Assembly (NCBI GenBank): GCA_022453515.1
Contig: JAJNNY010000109.1
Span: 1 to 60,135, forward strand
Direction: 5' to 3'
DNA from: Astrocystis sublimbata
Taxonomy: Eukaryota; Ascomycota; Sordariomycetes; Xylariales; Xylariaceae
DNA: 60,135 nt
Below, in pieces: positions 33,983 to 45,691 of this stretch. How positions within the stretch are numbered: position 1 is the first letter of the stretch; every line of letters begins with the position of its first letter. A program made the position numbers and the translations under genes. Under the pieces are notes generated by a model. The model was not told the DNA's origin, ran no database searches, and was given only the letters and a program-made list of their open reading frames with translations.

Positions 33983-36900
33983 TTAGTGCCGCTTCACTGA
34001 CTTCTTACCCATTTTCCTGAACCCCCACTTTCTACTAGCTATTAACCTCCAGGGGAAAGGACCCCGGGGAGGTTCGTCATGGGACGCCGAGGACAGCGTT
34101 GTCTCTTCCCTGTCCGGGAAATAGCCGTCCACGTACCAAACTTGGCCGTTGTCAAGCTCCTCTGCCACGCAAATAACGTTGTCCAGGTCGGTATTGACCA
34201 TACCCTCGGGAACCCGATCGTCATCACCGAGAACTGTGTAATCTTGGAAGAACCTTCCTCGATTGACTGCAATGAATTTGGGGTGGGTTTCACGGGAAAT
34301 TTTGACTCGGCGTATGATCTCGCAGTGAAATTCACGTTCGTTTCCCTCGTTTGAGATATCTGACCCAGTGTGCCTAGTCTCATTTTCGGATAGATGTGTC
34401 GACTGCACTTGATTCGGGTCAACTATCTCCCTGATCCGCACAAGGAGCGCTATATCAGGGTGCGCATGGCCGGGTCTCGAACGGGATAAAATAATGGCCC
34501 AGGGTTGTGAGTCGCCAATAAGTCGTTGGAGATCACGCGGACTGGCTGAGTCATCTGCAGGTTCGACGACATACCAATCCACAAGATTAGGACCTGTTGG
34601 AAACCAAAATCGCTTCTGCTGCTTGTCTGTTGCCAGCAAAAGCTTTTTGTTCTTTGACTCCAAAAGAAATCCCGGATAGGATACTCTCAACCCAGTTAAA
34701 TTCGCTGTATCAAGCTCCCCTGTGGAGTTTATGATGCCCAAGGGATCAGGGGCATCGATTGGAGTAGCAGACATCCATGTCCTAGGAGCCCAGCCGAATC
34801 CACGTTGTTTGATCTTGTCCCCAGGCAAAAAGATAATACCGGGTGGGATGGAGCTGGGCCAACGTGAGTTGAACTTGGTCCAGAATCGCACCATCCGCCC
34901 ATCCTTCTCTTCATCGTCATTAATTAAAGACTTCGCTTGGTCTAGACCAGCCGTTTCTATAGCGGTGCTTTGATAGTCCAAGTTCAAAAGTGTTGCAAGA
35001 GCAAGCGTCTCATGGTGTGAATTGCTTGTGGTCTATTACCATTGATCAGTAATTTGAGCTACCGGGTAGGAGGAAAATTCCGGAGTATGACGTACTCTCC
35101 ACTTCGCTGCCCGCCATACATTTGCTACGAGTACTGCAGCCGGTGTTCCGGCAAGACTTATGTCCTCTGTTCCAGGGTTCCGCTTCCGCTTTGCTCTTTC
35201 ATGGTCTAAGATGTGGTGCCGTAGGTGTTCGTCGACCTTGCTGAAAAGCGCTATTGCGATGCCATCTTGACCAGGATTTCTTAAATCTAATGAAATTTCG
35301 GTGAACTCTCTCATATTGCCGGACAGTTGGGCCTCCTTAAACGAGAAGTGGATCTTTTCGCTTAGGAATGCTTCCTGTAGCGTCCAGAGACGTCTCATCC
35401 AGCTACTAGCCAATATCTTCATTGCATCATGTGCGGGTTCGTTTCGTCTCCCCGGCGACATGCTAGCCAAGCCTTTGTCCAGGACGATTGTGAATGATGA
35501 TTTTCGAAAAACCTCGTAGATCTGCCCTATCGCTTGGTTTCTTACATCCTGATGATGCGATGCCACAGGAATAACCAACGTGTCCATCCAAAAAGGTCGC
35601 CATTGAGCCCCAAGTTTAGAAAGTTGTCGCCAAATGAATTGAAATTGGCAGGGATATAGCTTGTTATCAACTTCATTCCCAAAGCCGTCAGACCACACGT
35701 GAGAGATGGTTGCATATCCGCCATGCCCATGGCCTTGAGGAACAACCCTCAATCGGACACCCTCTTTCGGGTCTGTGTCAAATTGTACTAGCGGAATCTG
35801 GGCTCCCTCCTCCCGTCTCAAAAGCTCAAGGACTTTGTCCATATTTGGTCCCTGCATTGTCCCGCAATCTTTCTTACAGCCGTCCGCGTGCGCCGGCTGA
35901 TAGTTGTTGGTGTCATCAACAGCCGTGACGAGGCAACGATTCTTATCGCATTGTCGGTGGCTTGGACCGCTAAACCTCTCAGTGTTTGTGTAGGCTTCAT
36001 ACGATGCCAGAAGAAGCGTAGCATTTGATCGAAGATGACTTTGCCACAAAAAACAGGTTCTAGGGCACCAATGCTCCTCGTGCATTCTGACCCATACATA
36101 TCGTGGCCGCCCCCAGCCCTCTCCATCGTCGCGATGCCAACCCCTGAGTTCCGAAGGGGTATTCCGTAAAATCTGTGCCTTAGCGGCGGAAAGGGTTTCT
36201 CCTAGCACCATGAGTGAGAGCGCAATAGAATCGTGAACGTACAACGGGTTGCCTCGTGAGAGTTGCGAATGCTTGTTAAAGCTGCAATTTTTGCGTGTTA
36301 CCCTCCGCGCTAGATCCAGGATGCCCTCCACACGAATCAGTCTAAGCTTGATTCCATCGATATGTTGCGATTCCCACTGTTGCCACTTCTCAATTGCTCC
36401 ATTTAGCTCGCTGGTGCTAATATATTGTCTGTCATCGCCCAGGAGCTTATCGTATGTGAGAATTGGCCGCCCATCTTCTTGTACAATGGTGAATATGAGA
36501 CCAAAGAACAGCCAGGATTGTAGAAAGACAGCTAGATTCTCCTCGGTATTTAATAACAAATTCGATTGTGAGTCATTGCATAGACTGAGCTTGTAATCCT
36601 GGTCGAAGGCCCATCCCCTTTCTCTCAAAAAGGCATGAAATGTTACTGAATCTGTTGGAAAGCTGTATTGGCCCAATGTAGTGATGTTTTCAACCAAGAC
36701 ATCTTGGACTTTGAAGTATTTGCGAACATGATCCATAGGGTGAAATGACAACGGAATGTCTTTGTCCGTGGCCCGAAGTCTGCTAGCTAGTAACTGATAA
36801 CTCAAAGCCCAATGAGTGTGTATGTGTGTGTTTTGCAATGAATAGAGCAGAGACCTGGCCATATACTCGTCGGTGCTTTTGCAATGCCAGAGCCTCAGAT

Positions 36901-36994
36901 TTTCATGCAACCCCCTCTCAATGGCACATTTTCCACTACGACTCGAAATGCCTGGTTTAACCCATGAAGCTAGCTGGGCCGCCACAATTGACAC
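33983..36994 (-). CDS. large HET-domain protein, 2 exons (left-arm copy)
   Basis: Two open frames on the minus strand belong to one gene. Exon 1 is 36,994 (open-frame limit) to 35,096 and exon 2 is 35,032 to 33,983, with a 63-nt intron (GTACGT...AATAG). The phase-0 join reads AAKWRTTSNSHHETLALATLLNLD, a block that often follows the HET core, and is continued by GIIFLPGDKIKQRGFGWAP. This shows that the downstream frame, which has no ATG of its own, is the C-terminal part. The HET core has YATISHVWSDG (about 426), FWMDTLVIPV (about 466) and RRLWTLQEAF (about 533). The recovered part is 982 codons. The N-terminus is unresolved: the frame opens with GTG, the first in-frame ATG is 36,862, and an upstream exon is likely. 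Role by family: cytosolic incompatibility or immunity-like signalling. Confidence 0.85.
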
Positions 36995-39178
36995 CGGACT
37001 TGGACATATGATGCGGAATCTCCGGGCTGCATTGAGCTACATACTCGCTAGAATACGCCACGCTGAATATCAAAGACCCAGTAGTTTGAGGATCAAACCC
37101 TCCCTGTGACTTACGATCCAATCATCGCTCCATCGACATCGCCTTTACTCTTCTCGAGTATGTATGTAACCTCGTAATCACTTTCCTATGAAGGCAAGAA
37201 GGTAACTTTGGGGATAAATTCCATAGCAATGCAGGCTGCAATTTCATAGTACACATGTCAGGGGGTTGGGAACCCGGAGTCATTTCTAAAGTTGATGCAG
37301 GCTGCACGGAACACTTGCTTACTCCAAGCGCCATGTGAGATTCGCGCCGACATCGCTAGTCATATCGAATGACCGAAGCTTATCCCAAGCCTCCATGCAC
37401 ATATCACGCTATACCGAAGAACCAAAATGCAAGCGAATGGAGAGGCGGGCGTGAGGGGCGAGGTTTGATTTTCAAACACTACGTACTGCCAGACAGCCAG
37501 AATTCTTCCATTTGATATATTTCACTTCGGAATAACCCCAAGCGGTTAAATAATCTCAAAATAAGACAAGGACTTTACCCTAAGACAGATTAGATCGGAG
37601 CTTAGATTGCTCCAAAAAAGCCTCTCGAGTGTGCCTATCAAATTCTAACGGACAGGTCGGCTGCATTCCAACTGGCCTCTGTTTTATAAATCTAGGACTG
37701 ATCGGTTCGGTAAGCATCCCGGTTTGATCACCATGCTCCGGCGGTATATCCACTTGACCACCCACAGAAAGATGTACCGATACTTAGATACATGTATTTA
37801 CCAGGGCACTGCTATTGACACCCCCGTTACAACCTCTTGATCATTGCAGGATTATTGGTTGGAGTGTGCATCAAAGTCGACTCAAGTGGCTTGGCAAACC
37901 CGCATCTGCATGTACAGTCCACATATCGTTGCGGCTCTGATATGGTATTCCCGCATGGGCCATGTGAGTTGTTTGTCTACTTGGAGATATGATGTCTTTT
38001 GGGGCTGAACTATCTCGACCTGAGGGGAGTTGGCTTCTTGTAGTACACTGAAGACCAACACAGTGGTTTTTTCTATTTTTGAATGCCGGTTTCATGAATA
38101 GAATGCATTGAGGCGTGTCTTTTAATACACGAGCTACAACTTCCAATCAGTCCTGATTAACTGCCGCAGGGTCGGATGAAGTGGTGGTGTTTTCATCAAA
38201 TGATCAGCTGTCATACCCTCCAAACGGGGCCGTCCTTGCCCCGCACTCTCGAGCCAACGTCGTGAGATAACAGCGATACACACACGTCATTGCGCACACG
38301 TAATAACTTGCTCAACTACTCACATCAACGAAGGAAATAGTTGGGATTCCCCCTCTTCTATTTAAGTAGCTGACACAGGCACAAATTTGAACAAAAGCGC
38401 AGCTTACAATCATCCACCCATATCCTTTCACCAAGCCCAAGTACCGCGCTAGTGCAGCCACATATAGGGGGTTTTTCCGGGCATGTATCTGCTGCAAAAT
38501 GACCTTCCGTGTGGTGCCTGAGCTCTGGCTTTATCCCATTGCGGTATAGACTACTAGCGCAGGTACTTCCCCACTGGCGATTTTACTAGGGTAGGAACTG
38601 TAGTTGCTGAGAGGAATGCCAAGATCGCAGATCCTCGAATCCCATGCTAGTAGAATTATTGCGTAGGTGACGAAGCAGCCGTCTTCTGATTCAAGGCCCA
38701 TGAGGGCTATGGGAGCATCGTTTAAACTGACCCCCTATTAGTGTTGCCACCTCACATAAGACATGTCTAAAAACAGGGCTCTGTTTGTGTCTGGGCCAGT
38801 CCTTCTCAAATAACAGCCCCGTGGATTAGCTCTGTGTGGCTCTGCAGTGTTGCCTGCTTCAGGCACCCTCTGACACCAGGAGTTAAGCCATGGGATGGGG
38901 GCCTGAGCACATGCAGCCACTTGATCCCCCAATTTAAAATGAACCACGGGCCACTTGACACCTCGACTTGGATCTACACTCCATGGCCCACGTATCCTCA
39001 CCTTCATCATAATAACTACCACAATCGGACCATCCCATCATGAAGGTAAATCTAGCTGCAGCCCTATCCGTGGTGTGGTCGAAAACTCATATTACGTGTA
39101 GACCTCGAGGTTCAAAGTGTTGCAGAAAGCTCGCAATCAACCACCCGAGTATGAGTAGGTACAGCGCTTCAAACTATC
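36995..39178. other. intergenic region, left arm
   Basis: About 2.2 kb with only short frames. The first part may contain the missing 5' exon of the HET gene. At 37,447-37,449 a GGG run is GG in the mirrored copy, the first arm difference met on moving out from the axis. Confidence 0.45.
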
Positions 39179-39425
39179 ATGTACTGGGACCTGACGACAA
39201 ATAGCTTGATTCTAGTTCATCCATTCGCATTCAGTCCTGAACACAGGAACCATCGCTTCTTCCTGGAAACATTGCTTACCGGCACGTGTGTGAATGAAGA
39301 GAGAGCTATGCAAAATGCATACTGCTGCTCTTTCGATGGCAGTGCACTTCTAGCTGGGAAAACTACACTTCCTGCTCTCTCGAACCATTTGCAGACATAT
39401 CTGAGGTCGAAACGCTCCCCTCCAG

Positions 39426-40025
39426 ATGACAGGAAGTCTTTACTCTCCACCTACGAGCGAGGAAGCCTTAGTGAAACAGAGAGAGACTGTGTCCGTATCA
39501 ACACCAACGACCAGTAATCCTCAGAGAGCACCGCCTCTTGTCTTCATTACACACAGCCTTGGCTCATATGTTACAAGACATATGCTCACACATTACAACG
39601 ATCCGAGTGCATCAATCTTCGACACTGTAGGTATAATGAACCTGGATGACATGAACAATGAGTCGAACCCAAATGTTGACGATTACCTTCGTGCACTATG
39701 CCAATTGTTGTCTGAACCGTTGCAGGCGGAATACAGTCCTAAGATAATAAATATTCTGGAACCGTTCTCCTTGGAGGAAAAATCTATTCTGGAGGAAAGA
39801 CAGAAAGATAACCGTCTCGGGGAGCTCATTCAAAAGAAGTTCACTGTTTGGATCCATGGTGACCAGGTAGATGAAGATAATGGCCAGGTACGATCGTCAC
39901 ATACTTCTAGCATATTTCCCACCTCTAACAGATCCACAGAAATTAGGATGGCGACGAGGACAAAAGCTTATTCAAACCATATATTCCAAATCCAGATGGC
40001 CGCAAGCCAAACTGATTGGCAATGA
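39426..40025 (+). CDS. alpha/beta-hydrolase domain fragment, N-terminal part of a TPR locus (left-arm copy)
   Basis: Open frame of 199 aa whose core APPLVFITHSLGSYVTRHML carries the G/T-H-S-L-G nucleophile elbow of serine alpha/beta-hydrolases; these sit at the N-terminus of many fungal NLR-like and TPR proteins. The useful coding part probably ends around 39,860-39,890, where a donor (GTGACC or GTACGA) could splice to the TPR frame starting near 39,931. The exact junction is unclear because phases fit only for some donor/acceptor pairs. An overlapping frame at 39,179-39,517 may belong to the 5' part. Immediately upstream, in the hydrolase frame, a TGA replaces what could have been CGA, hinting at decay. 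A catalytic Asp/His pair could not be assigned. Confidence 0.55.
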   Translation: MTGSLYSPPTSEEALVKQRETVSVSTPTTSNPQRAPPLVFITHSLGSYVTRHMLTHYNDPSASIFDTVGIMNLDDMNNESNPNVDDYLRALCQLLSEPLQAEYSPKIINILEPFSLEEKSILEERQKDNRLGELIQKKFTVWIHGDQVDEDNGQVRSSHTSSIFPTSNRSTEIRMATRTKAYSNHIFQIQMAASQTDWQ

Positions 40026-42927
40026 AACCAGTCTATCAATAAGCCAGCGCATCCAAGACGCCATTCAAGAAGTTATTAACTATCCCAAAACCACTGAGAA
40101 CTTGAATCCGGCAAAACCAGATATTTCGAGAGGGGCTGAACACCGAGTTAACCCTCGGAGTTCATCCGCTGCCAATATTGTCACATCATTTCATCGATAC
40201 AACTTCGAGCCTCAACAAACACACCAGGCTCTCGCAGTTGATTCCAACAAACAATGGGATGGCTCTCACTACTCGCTCATAATTGAGTCTGTCGTATCTG
40301 ATGATGAACTATTTTCTGACGTTTGGCACCCTGCTGCCATCGTGAGAAACGCCCCACACGACAAGCTGAACCGAACTATCGAACTTGGGAGGTCGTTCTT
40401 TCACGATGGGGATCTCAAAGGTGCCGAAAGAGCCTTCATTCGCTGTAAAGAGATGGTAGAACCTCTGCAACTTCGGCGTGATCATCGTCATCGACATTTA
40501 GAGCGGTATGAGATCCGAATTCGGGCACTGCTTGCTAGCATCAAATTATATAGTGGTGACTACAAAGGTGCCATGGTTGAGTTCGACGCAGTTCTCAGAG
40601 CCACGATTATTGGGTTTAGTTCTTACGAGCGAGATGTTGTAAAAAGATGGATCGCGATTTCTTTACTCTACAACGGTCAATACGAACTTGCCGCAAAGAA
40701 TTTCAGTGTACTTTTGCACAAGATTCAACATCGAGTCCCGCGCACTATAACAGCCAAGATTTCGATTCGGACACACCTTGCACTAGCGCTTGCCTCTCAA
40801 GGAGACTATCCAGGAGCTCTCGAACAAGTCGCGGCCGCGCGGGATGATCTCCGATGCTCCCAAATCACGGTGCGCTTACCAGATCAATCAGGGGAGAGCA
40901 CCAGAGCATCAGCAACGCCAAGTCTCAACGGGAACAGTGGAAAGCACGAAATAGATGCTAGCAAAACTCTCGAACTCGCGAAGCGGAACGAGTTGCTCTC
41001 AGTGGGTGATTATATCGATTTCACGGAATCGAGAATACTTTTTATGTATGGAAATTTCGAAGGATCCATCAAATTGTCAGGGAAATCATTCGATGCGATG
41101 AAGAAAAGATGGGGAGCAACGCACTTTAGAACTTTGGAATGCGCAAGCCATCATTCTATTGTTCTCACATACAACTCTCGTATCACCGACGCCGAGGGTG
41201 CGTGTATTACGGCTCTCGCTAGGACCGAAAGTGGACTTGGATCTCACCACCCCCAGACAATGGAAACAATGAGTCATCTTGTCAAAATTTACCTCTTTCA
41301 AGCGCGACTAGATGAGGCGGGTGACACGGCAAAGTCTCTTGCCAAAGACACCGAACTCTCGATGACAGCTGAACACCCACAGACACACAACTCTAGGTAC
41401 CTAGTAACGGAGACTCTACTGGCAAGGGGGTATTACACATCTGCCGAATTTGAACTTGAAAGTGTTATAGAGAGTTCCAGCGCATTCCACAGGATACATA
41501 TTCCGGATATCCTGCACTATCAGTCTACGCTTGCCCTAATCAAATACCTCTCGGGGAAATTGCAAGAAGCGGAAAATATGGCCATTCGCGTACTCTATTA
41601 ACAACTAGAGATATATGGAATCTTCGAGCCAAATGAGGAGACTGCCAAAGTTGTGGGCCTCGAACCAGGCTTTCAAGAAGTCCAGTCACCAATTTCAGTG
41701 AATCTAAACCTTTTAGACGATGTTCTAGAAAGGATTCAAAACGGGTCGGAAATTGCGAGATTCCAGCTATGGCTTTTTCAGACATTACGCACGATAGCAT
41801 TGATAGCACAACAGACTGAAGAGCATGAGGAACTTGCAATTCGAATCTTCAAGGTAATATGGAAGCGAGGCGTAGATTACTTTAGAGACGTTTCTATGTT
41901 CACGCTAGACTCCGAATTCGACCTTGCAATGGCTTACCAAGCAATCTGCAGAGACGGAGTTCTTGATACTGAAAACTCCTTGAAAGAAGCCGCGAAGCAC
42001 TTGAAATCTGTGTACTGGAAACGCTTGTCGATCTTGGGCCCAAAACATCTTGACACGGTCTCCGCAAGACGGGAACTTATCGCTACGAATTGCACTCTGG
42101 GGCGATGGGAACCAACTTCAGATCTCAGGGGACAAGATTCCATCGACTCATCTTCAGATGGGATAAAACCTCATAAAGAAGCGGTCAACAATCTAGGTAG
42201 CAAGGAGTGGGGGCGTATTGAAGCAGAATCACACGCTATCATTACTTCACACGAAGGAGTTGCTGGGAAATGTCACCCGGAAACTCTGAAGTCCCTTCTA
42301 TGGCTTTTGCAAGTAAAGGTGCACCTCCAAAATGTGGAATATGCAGACAAAACGCTAAAGGAAGGGCTTCAACGAATTCGCCATGCGTCAGTGCGAGTTG
42401 AGCGATTCCTCGAGTCGATAGACCTGGAGTTGAAATTTGCCTTAGCTGTGTCAAAGCTTGGGAAGCAGCACGAAGTGGAGGCGCTTATCATCATGAAGGA
42501 GGCAAAATACGCAATTGAAGGGCTCTCTCAGGCGGAGCGCAAAACAATTGGAGAGGGTATAGATATACTCGAATCGAGAACATCAGATGACATAACTGAA
42601 CTGTCCCGGAGTGTGGTCCAGACTAGATTGGACCGGCAACATAAGCTGCAAGAGAAGGTAAAAGTTTTGGAACATGACGGACGTTACAGAGAAGCCGCAA
42701 CGTGTCAAACTGAGCACTGGAAATTGCTTGCTGCTACACGAGGACCCTATGATGCTCGGGCTATCGATGCTCACATCAGAGTGGCACAGCTGCAGCTTAG
42801 CGACACTGAGAAACATGATAAGGAAAACGGTGTTCTCCTGTTGAAGGAAATCAAAACGAGATATAGTAGGGCACTGCTGGAAACTCACATACTCCTAATA
42901 GCGGAAATCGAAGGTAAGGATATGTAG
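39871..42927 (+). pseudogene. TPR-repeat protein with in-frame stop (left-arm copy)
   Basis: One reading frame from 39,871 to 42,927, interrupted once by TAA at 41,599-41,601 and otherwise open (576 codons, stop, then 441 codons to the final TAG). It encodes tetratricopeptide repeats of the fungal NLR type: GRSFFHDGDLKGAERAF, IKLYSGDYKGAMVEFDAVL, SLLYNGQYELAAKNF, ALALASQGDYPGALEQV, then GSHHPQTMETMSHLVKIYL, and more after the stop (GKCHPETLKSLLWLLQVKV). The frame across the stop continues VLY-stop-QLEIYG. A C-to-T or G-to-T change of a CAA or GAA codon is the simplest cause. No NB-ARC or NACHT ATPase lies between the hydrolase and the TPRs, unlike the usual three-part architecture. It is either a degenerating gene or two shorter products. 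Confidence 0.72.
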
Positions 42928-43829
42928 GATAGCAGTGAGTTCCGGAGAGTGAGATTTTTCTTTTAATCTTCAAAGGTTTTCGTACAGTCAGTTAATGATG
43001 ATCTATATCTCTTTTGTTCCCTTTATGTTTGCAGTCTATATTTTTATGCAGAGATATTGATAGCCTGATGACATCATGCGGTATGTTGACATGGGTATTA
43101 CTAGGTAAGGTAGGTGATTGACTGCAACATGTGACTAAGTACTTAAATACCTAAGTAACTACTAGGTACCTAAGGTAAGCAGGTGAGTATTGACCTTGCA
43201 CATTTGTCTGGGTGTGGATTATTTCTCAAAAGGCATGATGAGAGTGGATGACATTGATTTATGCAAGTGGTAGAACTTACGAAAAATCAAGGTTAGACTT
43301 AAGGAACAGGGAAAACTAGGTACATGTGTGGGTCAGGTTCAAGTTTGATGCGAGCGACCTCACCCAGGTAAATTCGAGTGATGGTGCTATGGATACAGTT
43401 TTTGATATTGTATGCACAGTTCTTGAACTCACAGTCAGATGGTCTCATAGATACATCCATCCCTTGTTAGTAAGAACTCTTTGTCGTATACCAAGTCACG
43501 AGTCATGACAATCAGTGTACCTAGGTATGTAGTAATTACCATAGTGGGAAACCTAGGGGCTAGGGAAGTCTTCTGCACGCCAAAAATACTTCTGAAATCC
43601 ACCAACACTTCTCTCGAAGTACACCACCAAACATGACTCACAAAGCTGATCAATAATTATATACTTCCCTAGCTAGTCGGCTCGTGTGCTTGTAATTATA
43701 ATCGTAATCGTAGGTAATTCATAGTATAGTAGTAAAACTATATGCTCCGTGATTAACTGCTTCATGCCTACTTCTATTATATTCTTATGCTTTCTTTCAT
43801 TGTGTTCGTGCCTTCCAAATATTGCCTAC
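42928..43829. other. intergenic, with CCTAGGTA-like repeats at 43,100-43,190
   Basis: No gene seen. A cluster of TACTAGGTA, ACCTAAGTA and TAGGTACCTA motifs at about 43,100-43,190 is of the same type as the tract at 29,690. It forms the flank into which the LINE fragment is set. Confidence 0.5.
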
Positions 43830-44735
43830 TATAAAAGGTTCGAATACGGCTCGATCCATTTTTAAGGCCCTCTTTAGGGGGCTTATAGCGTGCGAACCAC
43901 GGCCCGCCAGCGGATATGATACGGAAGGCGGTCATCACGTGCGTAATCCCTACAGCCCTATATGGGAGCGAGGCGTGGTATGCCGGGCGCACAAAGCCGC
44001 GGGCACGGGCAGCAACGAACGATTTCTCGGAGGTCAGGGCTGGAGTTGGCCGCTTTATCGAGAAAGTGGACAAGGCACTCACGGTAGGGGGCAGGGCAAC
44101 GCTACCAGTCTGGCGCACAACCCCCAACAGGGTTGTGATAAAAGACGCGGGACTGCCAACAGCCGAGGTTACACTCGAACAGGCCCTTTACAGGCAGGCC
44201 TGGCGTCTGCGTACGGTAGACAGCAAGCATCCCCTCGCCACGCGGCAGCAGGCGGCTTATACGAAAAGGGGGCCGAACACAGGGGACAAAAAGCGTCCTA
44301 TATCCAAGGTACAGATAGCAGCGGCACTCCTCCCTAAGATACCCAGACCTCGGCTAGTCGCCCCCCGTTATCAAGCGGGGTCTCGTAAAGATCCCACTAG
44401 CGGCCTTACGAAAGAAGCGGCGGCGAAACGCTTCTAGGAATGGCTTAAAACTTTGCCCGATACCGATGTAGTAATCTAAACGGACGGCTCGGAAAAGGAA
44501 CGGCGCGTGGGCTACGGCTATACTATCTACCAACGGGATAGGGAGATCGCTAGCGGCGTTAGAGGGCTACCGTCTCCCTCTATTAACTTTAATAGCGAAG
44601 CCGTTAGAGCACTCAAGGGCTTCCGGCGCGCTTTCCGGATATAGCACAAGGTTTCTAAAAATAGGATCTAGGTATGCCTTAATAATACAAAAGTAATCTA
44701 ATACCTATATAAAAATACCCCTATCTTAGTATAAA
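43830..44735 (+). mobile_element. 5'-truncated, nonsense-mutated Tad1-like LINE relic (left copy)
   Basis: Remnant of a non-LTR retrotransposon ORF2. The best segment (frame starting 43,916) reads IRKAVITCVIPTALYGSEAW, the conserved end of Tad1/I-clade reverse transcriptases, preceded in frame by HGPPAD and a TAG. Downstream the same frame crosses a TAG at 44,435 into EWLKTLPDTDVVI, a TAA, then TDGSEKE, which is the RNase H active-site TDGS region, and later NFNSEAVRALKGF. The three stops (TAG, TAG, TAA) sit where Gln or other C-containing codons are expected, consistent with RIP. The fragment starts abruptly near 43,830 and becomes almost pure AT toward the palindrome axis. Confidence 0.8.
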
Positions 44736-44785
44736 TATATATTTTTAGTATATTTTTATAATCTTTTAAAAATAGAGATATATAT
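44736..44785. other. palindrome spacer (50 nt, AT-rich)
   Basis: The only non-mirrored sequence at the axis. Arms match up to 44,735 and from 44,786. The spacer is almost entirely A and T and only weakly self-complementary (ATATATAT ends, T-run against A-run). Its length is near that of a long-read hairpin adapter but its composition does not look like one. Confidence 0.85.
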
Positions 44786-45691
44786 TTTATACTAAGATAG
44801 GGGTATTTTTATATAGGTATTAGATTACTTTTGTATTATTAAGGCATACCTAGATCCTATTTTTAGAAACCTTGTGCTATATCCGGAAAGCGCGCCGGAA
44901 GCCCTTGAGTGCTCTAACGGCTTCGCTATTAAAGTTAATAGAGGGAGACGGTAGCCCTCTAACGCCGCTAGCGATCTCCCTATCCCGTTGGTAGATAGTA
45001 TAGCCGTAGCCCACGCGCCGTTCCTTTTCCGAGCCGTCCGTTTAGATTACTACATCGGTATCGGGCAAAGTTTTAAGCCATTCCTAGAAGCGTTTCGCCG
45101 CCGCTTCTTTCGTAAGGCCGCTAGTGGGATCTTTACGAGACCCCGCTTGATAACGGGGGGCGACTAGCCGAGGTCTGGGTATCTTAGGGAGGAGTGCCGC
45201 TGCTATCTGTACCTTGGATATAGGACGCTTTTTGTCCCCTGTGTTCGGCCCCCTTTTCGTATAAGCCGCCTGCTGCCGCGTGGCGAGGGGATGCTTGCTG
45301 TCTACCGTACGCAGACGCCAGGCCTGCCTGTAAAGGGCCTGTTCGAGTGTAACCTCGGCTGTTGGCAGTCCCGCGTCTTTTATCACAACCCTGTTGGGGG
45401 TTGTGCGCCAGACTGGTAGCGTTGCCCTGCCCCCTACCGTGAGTGCCTTGTCCACTTTCTCGATAAAGCGGCCAACTCCAGCCCTGACCTCCGAGAAATC
45501 GTTCGTTGCTGCCCGTGCCCGCGGCTTTGTGCGCCCGGCATACCACGCCTCGCTCCCATATAGGGCTGTAGGGATTACGCACGTGATGACCGCCTTCCGT
45601 ATCATATCCGCTGGCGGGCCGTGGTTCGCACGCTATAAGCCCCCTAAAGAGGGCCTTAAAAATGGATCGAGCCGTATTCGAACCTTTTATA
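44786..45691 (-). mobile_element. Tad1-like LINE relic (right-arm mirror copy)
   Basis: Exact reverse complement of 43,830-44,735: the same reverse-transcriptase tail (frame 45,605-45,084), the same three stops and the same AT-rich end toward the axis. Identity including every RIP-like lesion means the duplication, real or technical, happened after the element decayed. Confidence 0.85.

Noticed and set aside
39179..39517. 112-codon frame as a separate gene
   Set aside because: Overlaps the hydrolase frame and has no domain; at best it is a 5' part of the hydrolase-TPR locus.
44736..44785. Spacer as an unremoved sequencing hairpin adapter
   Set aside because: Length is close to that of a long-read hairpin adapter, but the spacer is nearly pure A/T and continuous in style with the AT-rich LINE tail; it does not show the GA/TC-flanked adapter composition I would expect.
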